From Blastocatellia bacterium (lineage in GTDB: Bacteria > Acidobacteriota > Blastocatellia > Pyrinomonadales > Pyrinomonadaceae), in NCBI GenBank assembly GCA_013695195.1, contig JACDAY010000024.1, positions 1 to 6,262 of the forward strand: 6,262 nt of DNA, read 5' to 3'. Below the pieces are notes generated by a model that was given only the letters and a program-made list of their open reading frames with translations, searched no databases and had not been told where the DNA came from. How positions within the stretch are numbered: the stretch's first letter is position 1; each line of letters begins with the position of its first letter. The position numbers and the translations under genes are program-made. Positions 1 to 5,131 of the stretch are shown here, one piece after another.

Positions 1-1617
1 GTCATCGGTTGTCCACCACATTTTCAAATTTCCGGCAGCATCGAATTTGCTTCCCGAATCGTCGAATCCGTGTGTGATCTCATGCCCGATAACGCCGCCG
101 ATCGCACCGTAATTGATGGCGTCGTCAGCTTCGGAATTGAAAAACGGCGGCTGCAGAATTCCGGCCGGGAAAGTGATTTCGTTGTTGATGCTCGAATACG
201 AAGCGTTTACCGTCGGCGGTGAGAAACCCCATCGCGAGCGGTCGACCGGTTTGCCTATGTCGTTCACGTTGCGGCGGACGTTAAATTGTCGAGCACGCAT
301 AATATTTCCCGCAAATGAGTCCTCATCTACTGCAAGCCCTTTATAGCCGCGCAGAACATCGGGGTAACCGATCTTGCGTTTGAATGTCGAAAGCTTTGCC
401 TGGGCTTGAGCTTTGGTCGTGTCGCTCATCCATTCCAGCCCGCTGATGCGTCCTTTCATAGCGATGAAAAGATTGCTGATCAACTCGTCCATCCGGGCTT
501 TCGATTCGGGCGTGAATGTTCTTTTTACATATTCCATCCCAAGAGCTTCACCCAAAACGTTGTCCGTCGCCTGAACGCATGTTTTCCAGCGCGGCTGCTG
601 CTCTTTCTGGCCGCTCAAATATCTGTTTACAAAATTGAAGTTTTCATCTGCGAAAGGCTTTGCAAGAAAAGGCGCCGCTGCGTGAACCGTCATCCATCGC
701 AAATAGGTCTTCCAGTTTTCGATTGGGACGGCAGTGAGCATCGCATTCATTTCTTTAAAAAATACGGGCTGAGTGAAATTGATATCGGGAACGGTTTGAA
801 TGCCGCGTGCAGACATATATTCAGCCCATGAAAAATTCGGCGTGATCTCCTGAGCGGCTGTCAGCGAGATCTTGTTGTACCGGTTATCCGGGTTGCGTAA
901 CTCGACCGAGCCGAGCGAAGCTTGAGCAAGGCGTGTCTGGATATCCAAAACCGTCTTCGCGTTCGCAGCGGCTTCAGCCTGATCGTCGCCGAGAAGCTTG
1001 AAAATATTTGTCATATACTCGGTAAATTTTTGTCGTGTCTCAACCGATTTCGCGTCATCCTTTGTATAATAATCACGGTTCGGCAGCGTTAAACCTCCCT
1101 GGCCGGCATTGACGATCACCATGCTTGAATTTTTCAGATCGGGGCCGCCGCCAAACCCGAAAAGAGCCGGCAGGCCCGCGGTATGCATCGAGGCGATATG
1201 AGCCTGGAGATCATTGGTCGATTTGATCTTGTTTATCTGAGTAAAATATTGACGAAGCGGTTTCGCTCCCGCTTTATTGATAGCCGTTTCATTCATGCAT
1301 GACGAATAGAAATCACCTATCAGCTGGGCGTCAGTATTCGGCGCGGCCTTTGTTTTTGCGGCTTCCTCGAGAATTTGCCTAAGCTTCGCATTATTATTAT
1401 CCCGAAGAATATTAAAAGTCCCCCAGTTGGATTCCGACGCGGGTATTTCGGTCGCCTTCAGCCACGTGCCGTTCGCAAATTGGAAGAAATCATTACAGGC
1501 GTCGGTGGACTTATCCATCCGCTTTGTGTCAAAACCCTTGCCCTGGGCGGATACAAGGACATTCATAGAAAGTAAAACGGCAACGGCCGCTATAAAACGA
1601 AAACCAACATTACTCAT
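1..1617 (-). CDS. M13 family zinc metallopeptidase (neprilysin/PepO-like), exported, 3' end cut by the window
   Basis: This is a zinc endopeptidase of the M13 (neprilysin/PepO) family, expected to cut short peptides outside the cytoplasm. The frame is open for 539 codons from an ATG at 1617 to the window edge. Residues 1-24 form a signal peptide with a hydrophobic stretch (FIAAVAVLLSMNVLV) and a likely cut after VSA before Q25. The M13 N-terminal domain follows, with typical blocks such as DACNDFFQFANGTW near residue 40 and RWKTCVQATDNVLGEALG further on. In the catalytic domain, NASY (471-474) is the substrate-binding NAxY-type motif. HEITH (512-516, bases 70-84) holds zinc ligands H512 and H516 and catalytic E513. 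The third zinc ligand, in the usual ExxxD, lies beyond the window. Family members are usually about 670-700 residues, so roughly 140-150 are missing. The start is supported by AAAGGAG six nt upstream. The gene follows plsC on the same strand after about 170 nt and may have its own promoter. Confidence 0.95.
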   Translation of the reverse strand, partial: MSNVGFRFIAAVAVLLSMNVLVSAQGKGFDTKRMDKSTDACNDFFQFANGTWLKATEIPASESNWGTFNILRDNNNAKLRQILEEAAKTKAAPNTDAQLIGDFYSSCMNETAINKAGAKPLRQYFTQINKIKSTNDLQAHIASMHTAGLPALFGFGGGPDLKNSSMVIVNAGQGGLTLPNRDYYTKDDAKSVETRQKFTEYMTNIFKLLGDDQAEAAANAKTVLDIQTRLAQASLGSVELRNPDNRYNKISLTAAQEITPNFSWAEYMSARGIQTVPDINFTQPVFFKEMNAMLTAVPIENWKTYLRWMTVHAAAPFLAKPFADENFNFVNRYLSGQKEQQPRWKTCVQATDNVLGEALGMEYVKRTFTPESKARMDELISNLFIAMKGRISGLEWMSDTTKAQAQAKLSTFKRKIGYPDVLRGYKGLAVDEDSFAGNIMRARQFNVRRNVNDIGKPVDRSRWGFSPPTVNASYSSINNEITFPAGILQPPFFNSEADDAINYGAIGGVIGHEITHGFDDSGSKFDAAGNLKMWWTTDD

Positions 1618-1623
1618 ATTTTG

Positions 1624-1630
1624 CTCCTTT
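1624..1630 (-). promoter_or_regulatory. Ribosome binding site of the M13 peptidase gene
   Basis: AAAGGAG read on the minus strand ends six nt before the ATG at 1617. It is a near-ideal Shine-Dalgarno sequence and fixes the start of the peptidase just ahead of its signal peptide. Confidence 0.85.
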
Positions 1631-1650
1631 GAAGATGTGAGAGTATTACG

Positions 1651-1674
1651 GATAAACTTAGGAAATAGTTTATC
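1651..1674. repeat. Perfect 8-bp inverted repeat in the leader of the M13 peptidase gene
   Basis: GATAAACT (1651-1658) and AGTTTATC (1667-1674) are perfect inverted copies separated by eight bases. The element sits 34 nt upstream of the peptidase ATG. There is no T-run after it on either strand, so it is not an intrinsic terminator. It could be a dyad operator or a leader stem-loop. A weak promoter-like pair lies just upstream on the minus strand: TTATAT at 1684-1689 and TTAGAA at 1708-1713, with an 18-nt spacer. That would place transcription initiation close to the dyad, as expected for an operator. The repeat is seen directly; its role is inference. Confidence 0.5.
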
Positions 1675-1787
1675 TGCCTTTGCATATAATTCAGAGTTTT
1701 CCTTAAATTCTAATTTGGCGGCAAGTTACTAGCTCTGCGAAGCTCTGTTGGAATTTTTGTAGCCAACTTGTTTTTTTTAAAGTGGCC

Positions 1788-2534
1788 TTACATTACCGGA
1801 ATAAACTTTTCCATCACCTTCTTTCTTAGCTGGCTCGCCAGTTCCTTACGGTTCGGATTCTGTATCGGTTCATCGCCGAAATTAATAATTGCGGTAAATT
1901 CTTTTAACGAAAAAAGCCGCCTCAAATGCTCTACAAAGCCGATATCTTCCCACCAGCAAATTCGCTCGCTGGCGGACGGCCCGCCGGCAGGTGTTTTGTA
2001 ACTGATCGATGCATACGAAACGGGGAGATCCGTTTTTGCGGCAAATTCCAGAAACGAGGAATTGAACGGCAGGATTTCTTCGCCTTTTGTGCTCGTGCCC
2101 TCCGGAAAAAGTATCACACCTTCATTTTCGCTTAATTTCTTTATAATTTCAGCACCGGCCCGGGGTATATCGCGCCGGTTTTTCCGGTCGATAAAGATGA
2201 TGCCCATATCCCGGATGATCGGCCCGGCCAGAAACCAATCCAGTATGTCGCTTTTTGCAACAAAAATACCGTCCGCTGCTAGTCTGAGTGCCGGAATATC
2301 GACATAACCGAGATGATTGCATACGAGCAAAAAGGGCGGTTTGGGCGCCGCGCCGATCACCTCGATCTTCATTCCCGATATAAAGGCAAAATTCTTTGCC
2401 CATTGACGTAAAATTACCTGACGCCAAAGTTGTTTGTTAGGAACAAAAATTGCGGTTATCCACCAGAACGCATATAGCGCCAGTGTCGAAATGACGAAAA
2501 CCGCAAATCGGAGCGAAGCACGAATAGTTTCCAT
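1788..2534 (-). CDS. plsC: 1-acyl-sn-glycerol-3-phosphate acyltransferase (PlsC/LPLAT family)
   Basis: This 248-residue protein is a membrane-associated lysophospholipid acyltransferase. It most likely transfers an acyl chain to lysophosphatidic acid to make phosphatidic acid, the second acylation step of phospholipid synthesis. A hydrophobic helix spans about residues 8-31 (LRFAVFVISTLALYAFWWIT). The four acyltransferase blocks are in order: NHLGYVD at 73-79 (the catalytic H-x4-D, H74 and D79), IIFIDR at 112-117, FPEGT at 143-147 (glycerol-phosphate binding), and LPVSYAS at 170-176. The length is normal for PlsC. The ATG overlaps the stop of the upstream TonB-domain gene as TAATG, and no good Shine-Dalgarno is visible, so translation is probably coupled. 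The acceptor cannot be fixed from sequence: other PlsC relatives acylate ornithine lipids or other lysolipids, so the symbol reflects the family rather than a proven substrate. Confidence 0.9.
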   Translation of the reverse strand: METIRASLRFAVFVISTLALYAFWWITAIFVPNKQLWRQVILRQWAKNFAFISGMKIEVIGAAPKPPFLLVCNHLGYVDIPALRLAADGIFVAKSDILDWFLAGPIIRDMGIIFIDRKNRRDIPRAGAEIIKKLSENEGVILFPEGTSTKGEEILPFNSSFLEFAAKTDLPVSYASISYKTPAGGPSASERICWWEDIGFVEHLRRLFSLKEFTAIINFGDEPIQNPNRKELASQLRKKVMEKFIPVM

Positions 2535-3490
2535 TAAAATAGATTTGAGACGAACGCGCGAACGAGGCCCATATTTTGATCTTTTTCGATCTTTGTAAAA
2601 TTGTATCTTAGCAAAACCCGCATCGGCAAAGGCCTCCCGTTACGATAAGCCGGGCGCCAGTTCATTTTACGAACCGCTTCAACTACTGATTCGTCCAATC
2701 CAAATCCAGCCCATCGGACGACATCGGTGCGCTCTACAGTTCCGGTGTCGTCTATATCTACCGAAATATCCACCGTTGCACGAACATCATATAAATAAGC
2801 AATACGCGTGTATTCGGGCTTGATGCGTTTGTATGGTAAAGGCGGGCGAAAGTTTTTTGCTTCCGGCGAATCCTGCGCGGGGACTTCTTCTATTGTACGG
2901 GTGGAGTTATCTGCGATCTCCTTTTTTGAGGCAGCCTGTATCTGTTCGCGTATTCGGGTTGCGACCGATTCCGTCGAGCTGAAAAGGAGTTTTTCTGCTG
3001 CAGCCGGAGTATCGGCTTCGAAGCTTTTCAAATCCCAGAATACGAGCCTGCCGGTACGCCCGCTTATTACGTATACGGTCATAAATGACTCATAATATTC
3101 AGGTTTTGCAAACGAAGCCCGGCGAAGCTCTCCTGTTTTAATCAGCAGCAAAAAATCACAGCCGATCACTGAAGCCGCTGCTTTCGACTGCTCCGAGCTC
3201 ATGTTTAACGGATTTTCGACGCTAACCGAACGAAATGCCGCTTCGCTCATTGAACCGTCGAGTACTTTGAATTTCCCGGAAAGGGAATTCGCTAAATCTG
3301 CCGCGTAGTTTTGCGCCTGTTCGCTTTTTTCAGGCGTCAGAATCGCAATCCGCTGCGCGTAAACTGCGGAAGTCAGGAACAATATTTCACCACAGAGACA
3401 CAGAGACACGGAGAGTAATCGAAAATAAAATCCTCTGTGTCTCTGTGTCTGTGTGGTGAAATTATCCGTGATAAAGCTCTGTGATCTCAT
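2534..3490 (-). CDS. Exported protein with C-terminal TonB domain; signal peptide partly encoded by a palindromic repeat
   Basis: The 318-residue product has three parts. Residues 1-45 look like a signal peptide with a long n-region, a core around LLSVSLCLCGEILFL (25-39) and a likely cut after VYA before Q46. Residues 47-190 form a domain I do not recognise with confidence. Blocks such as RIAILTP and ASVIGCDFLLLIKTGEL resemble the alpha/beta fold of CsgG/LpoB-like outer-membrane-associated proteins. Residues 216-298 match a TonB C-terminal domain (PPLPYKRIKPEYTRIA, then DIDDTGTVE, then MNWRPAYRNGRPL). There is no N-terminal TonB-type anchor and no long proline-rich linker, so it is probably periplasmic and not a classical energy transducer. 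The first ATG lies inside the HD gene (29-nt overlap) with GGAAG six nt upstream (3497-3501). Residues 11-35 come from the repeat at 3385-3461. In-frame GTG (codon 28) and TTG (codon 37) starts exist but leave a poor signal peptide. The true start is therefore the least certain part. Confidence 0.85.
   Translation of the reverse strand: MRSQSFITDNFTTQTQRHRGFYFRLLSVSLCLCGEILFLTSAVYAQRIAILTPEKSEQAQNYAADLANSLSGKFKVLDGSMSEAAFRSVSVENPLNMSSEQSKAAASVIGCDFLLLIKTGELRRASFAKPEYYESFMTVYVISGRTGRLVFWDLKSFEADTPAAAEKLLFSSTESVATRIREQIQAASKKEIADNSTRTIEEVPAQDSPEAKNFRPPLPYKRIKPEYTRIAYLYDVRATVDISVDIDDTGTVERTDVVRWAGFGLDESVVEAVRKMNWRPAYRNGRPLPMRVLLRYNFTKIEKDQNMGLVRAFVSNLF
3385..3461. repeat. Palindromic repeat of the 'TTTCACCACAGAGACACAG' type, inserted between the HD gene and the TonB-domain gene
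   Basis: Two 29-nt arms (3385-3413 and 3433-3461) are inverted copies matching at 27 of 29 positions, separated by a 19-nt AT-rich loop. Each arm starts TTTCACCACA and carries internal near-tandem GAGACACA units. The right arm begins one base inside the stop codon (3462-3464) of the HD gene. The left arm ends within the coding frame of the TonB-domain gene. I recall this family as dispersed palindromes in many environmental bacterial genomes, where they give spurious protein strings such as TQRHRE and LCVSV. That is memory and not a search. No transposase or clear target duplication is visible. In RNA the element would form a very stable hairpin between the two cistrons. Confidence 0.88.
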
Positions 3491-4742
3491 TCTTTACTTC
3501 CGCCGGAAAACAAACACGGTGAATTCGGTAACCCTTTTGCAAACCCCGGACGGCGGCGCTTACCTCTGAGATTTCCCTTATCGCTGGGCGAGAAAATCCG
3601 TCTTCCACATAAATAAAATTTTTCGGGTTAGCCGTGTCCTTTGTATAAAAATAATGTGGCACGTCGCCGGCCTTGTCTTCTATAAAATAATATTCGGTAT
3701 CGAAGCCTGCTTTTTCAACGATTCGCCGCGCTTCATTTACAAAATTTTTTCTTTCTTCTTCCGGCATATCAAGGTCGAAGGCCTTGAACAATTTCCTGTT
3801 GAGAAACCGTTTTGAAAGATCTGCAAGAATCCCATCATCGTCCGATTGCCATTGCTTTATATGGTAAATTACATCCGAATCGTCCAGTTCAAGGTGCTCC
3901 TTAAGCAAAAGTTTTTCAGCTTTCAAAATTTTCTCAAACGCCGTACCCGGAAGATGCCAAACCGGCTTACCGTTTTTAAAAAGACACAGGGCGCGGCGAA
4001 GCAGGGAATGAAGCACCGATTCGGCGGAGCGGAGCGTCCTGTGAAAATACACCTGCCGGAACATATAATAACGAGCCTGCAAATAGTCCTCCACTGCATG
4101 GATGCCGCGTGCCGAAACATAAAGCTGATCGTCAGCTTCGTTGATCTCGAGCGATTTTATGATCCATTCGATATCGTAAATGCCATACTTTACGCCGGTC
4201 ATCAACGAATCGCGGAGCAGATAATCCATCCTGTCAACATCGAGCTGCGACGAAACAAGCTGTGCCAGCGCCATCGGACGAAAAGTGCCGCGAATAATGT
4301 CGGCGACGTTTTCCGCGAGCTTCGGCGAAAATTTGTGAAGAAGCCGCCCGACCTCTGTCTCGCTGCTTAAAACCGCTTCGACCGTAAAATCCTCATGATG
4401 AAAATCAAGTATCGGCTCGATAACATGTGAAAAAGCCCCGTGCCCGATATCATGCAAGAGCGCGGCCACGCGCACGGCCATTTGATCTTCGGCGGCAATC
4501 GTATAATTAGCGCTTAGCTTCGCAAGCGTCCTCGTAGCCAGATGAAACGCCCCCAGCGAATGCGTAAACCGCGAATGCTCCGCCGCCTGATATGCAAAAT
4601 GAGCCAGCCCAAGCTGCCTGACCCGCCGCAGCCGCTGAAACTCCGCCGTGTCGATAAGGCGTGCAATCAGATCACCCTCAGGGGAATCCGTTTTAAGACG
4701 AATTATATTATGAACCGAATCGCGGTAAATTCTCTCCGACAC
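3462..4742 (-). CDS. HD-domain phosphohydrolase (COG1078, SAMHD1/dGTPase-like)
   Basis: This is a cytoplasmic metal-dependent phosphohydrolase of the HD superfamily, related to bacterial YwfO-type and SAMHD1/dGTPase enzymes. The substrate is probably a nucleotide such as a dNTP, which sequence alone cannot settle. Numbering from the upstream TTG, RFTHSLGAFHL holds H65, LLHDIGHGAFSH holds the HD pair H101-D102 plus H105 and H110, HHED lies at 119-122, and the conserved SSQLDVDRMDYLLRDS block at 168-183 supplies the last metal-binding aspartate. The full set of metal ligands looks intact. I chose GTG at 4742 (426 residues) because GGAG at 4749-4752 stands six nt before it. The longer frame opens with TTG at 4754 (430 residues) and lacks a Shine-Dalgarno. 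It is the first gene of an apparent unit with the TonB-domain gene and plsC, and diverges from the receptor gene. No functional link to those neighbours is obvious. Confidence 0.92.
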   Translation of the reverse strand: MSERIYRDSVHNIIRLKTDSPEGDLIARLIDTAEFQRLRRVRQLGLAHFAYQAAEHSRFTHSLGAFHLATRTLAKLSANYTIAAEDQMAVRVAALLHDIGHGAFSHVIEPILDFHHEDFTVEAVLSSETEVGRLLHKFSPKLAENVADIIRGTFRPMALAQLVSSQLDVDRMDYLLRDSLMTGVKYGIYDIEWIIKSLEINEADDQLYVSARGIHAVEDYLQARYYMFRQVYFHRTLRSAESVLHSLLRRALCLFKNGKPVWHLPGTAFEKILKAEKLLLKEHLELDDSDVIYHIKQWQSDDDGILADLSKRFLNRKLFKAFDLDMPEEERKNFVNEARRIVEKAGFDTEYYFIEDKAGDVPHYFYTKDTANPKNFIYVEDGFSRPAIREISEVSAAVRGLQKGYRIHRVCFPAEVKNEITELYHG

Positions 4743-4748
4743 ATATAT

Positions 4749-4752
4749 CTCC
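4749..4752 (-). promoter_or_regulatory. Ribosome binding site deciding a GTG start for the HD gene
   Basis: On the minus strand, GGAG is followed by ATATAT and then GTG (4742-4740) in the HD frame. The spacing suits initiation at GTG. The alternative TTG at 4754-4752 overlaps this motif and has no purine-rich site upstream. An ATG at 4744-4742 is out of frame. Confidence 0.7.
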
Positions 4753-4828
4753 AAAGTAAATAGAAGTTATGTGTTGAGTTTGGGCTATCTATTGTTATTT
4801 TTCAATGTGCCTGTTATTCAAATATTCA

Positions 4829-4893
4829 TACAATTGTAAAAAATACAAATTATTGGACAATTGACTTTGATTTCTCGGCCTTTTAACAATTGT
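4829..4893. promoter_or_regulatory. Cluster of three ACAATTGT-like dyads, possible operator
   Basis: CAATTG occurs at 4831-4836, 4858-4863 and 4887-4892, so the starts are 27 and 29 nt apart. The first extends to the perfect ten-base palindrome TACAATTGTA (4829-4838), the second is ACAATTGA and the third ACAATTGT. Copies two and three also form a longer inverted pair, GACAATTG (4856-4863) with CAATTGTC (4887-4894). Regular spacing of short palindromes between divergent genes fits a repressor or activator binding region. AT-rich composition makes chance occurrence easier, so this is a candidate only. Confidence 0.35.
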
Positions 4894-4961
4894 CATTCAA
4901 CAGAAGTAAGGGTATCTCATTGATAACAAATAGGTTATATAAGAAACAAAAAAAGACCGAG
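4874..4961. repeat. Long-range inverted repeat, 10 of 11 bp
   Basis: CTCGGCCTTTT (4874-4884) can pair with AAAAGACCGAG (4951-4961) except for one C-A mismatch. The 66 nt between contain the third CAATTG dyad and the TATATA box. It could be a leader stem if transcription starts further upstream, or a remnant of a small palindromic element. The pairing is seen in the sequence; no function is assigned. Confidence 0.4.
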
Positions 4962-5060
4962 GCTTGGCTTTGAAATTGCATACATTCAAAAGAAGAATGT
5001 CCAAATCGGACTTTTAAATTTGCAAAAGAAAAATTTAATTATTTTAGGAACGAAAAAGGA

Positions 5061-5104
5061 GAACTATGTAAATCAGTTTCCCTCATCTCATAGTTCGTTT
5101 TTTT
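5061..5104 (+). terminator. Intrinsic-terminator-like hairpin in the leader of the receptor gene (possible attenuator)
   Basis: GAACTATG (5061-5068) pairs perfectly with CATAGTTC (5089-5096) across a 20-nt loop, and a G plus seven T (5098-5104) follow. The T-run ends 27 nt before the receptor ATG. No plus-strand gene precedes it, since the HD gene runs the other way. It would therefore act either as an attenuator in the receptor leader or as the end of a short RNA from this region. The stem is only moderately stable (four G-C pairs and a large loop), which lowers the terminator call. The left arm contains ATG followed directly by TAA, with AAGGAG just upstream. Confidence 0.5.
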
Positions 5105-5118
5105 CAGTCAAGAATTTC

Positions 5119-5123
5119 GGAGG
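5119..5123 (+). promoter_or_regulatory. Ribosome binding site of the receptor gene
   Basis: GGAGG stands eight nt before the ATG at 5132, a strong Shine-Dalgarno at good spacing. It fixes the start directly ahead of a clear signal peptide. It lies downstream of the terminator-like hairpin and is not part of that stem. Confidence 0.88.
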
Positions 5124-5131
5124 TTAAATAA

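Larger units (their letters stand above)
1618..1787. other. Intergenic region between plsC and the M13 peptidase gene
   Basis: This 170-nt gap holds the ribosome binding site and the dyad described separately. It also holds a direct repeat of AGCTCTG (1731-1737 and 1741-1747) and a run of eight T on the plus strand (1771-1778). The T-run is preceded by AACTTG (1765-1770), which can pair with CAAGTT (1722-1727), and by a GTTGG/CCAAC hairpin (1747-1751 and 1763-1767). That arrangement resembles a terminator for plus-strand transcription, yet no plus-strand gene leads into it. On the minus strand I see no clear terminator after plsC, so read-through into the peptidase gene is possible. Confidence 0.45.
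4743..5131. other. AT-rich divergent intergenic region between the HD gene and the receptor gene
   Basis: This stretch has no convincing protein gene. It must carry the promoters of both divergent units and is clearly more AT-rich than the flanking genes. Candidate -10 boxes for the receptor gene are TATATA (4936-4941) and TTTAAT (5034-5039), but neither has a good -35 at normal spacing, so I do not call a promoter. For the HD direction I found only weak matches. The region also holds three CAATTG dyads, a long-range inverted repeat and a terminator-like hairpin, listed separately. A six-codon ATG frame (4997-5017) is too short and poorly supported to call. Confidence 0.6.

Noticed and set aside
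406..831. Plus-strand 141-codon open frame
   Set aside because: It lies antisense to the M13 peptidase, whose frame is continuous with recognisable domain blocks. The translation is low-complexity antisense sequence with no family signal.
1747..1778. GTTGG/CCAAC hairpin followed by eight T on the plus strand, terminator-like
   Set aside because: The stem is only 5 bp, three bases separate it from the T-run, and no plus-strand gene runs into it. It lacks a T-run in the minus direction that would end the plsC message.
1969..1990. GC-rich imperfect palindrome inside plsC
   Set aside because: Only about 16 of 22 positions are symmetrical, and it encodes TPAGGPSAS in a region where homologues commonly have similar residues before the conserved CWW. 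An intragenic repeat insertion is not needed to explain it.
3385..3461. CRISPR or tandem repeat array
   Set aside because: The repeated GAGACACA units belong to two inverted arms with one short loop. There are no regularly spaced direct repeats with unique spacers.
3846..4370. Plus-strand 174-codon open frame
   Set aside because: It is antisense to the well-supported HD phosphohydrolase, has no plausible ribosome binding site, and its translation matches nothing I recognise.
4999..5015. GTCC/GGAC mini-hairpin followed by four T
   Set aside because: A 4-bp stem with a short T-run is too weak to call a terminator.
4997..5017. Six-codon frame MSKSDF with a weak purine-rich stretch before it, possible leader peptide
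   Set aside because: Such short frames arise easily by chance. It contains no run of one amino acid typical of attenuator peptides, and the purine stretch abuts the ATG.
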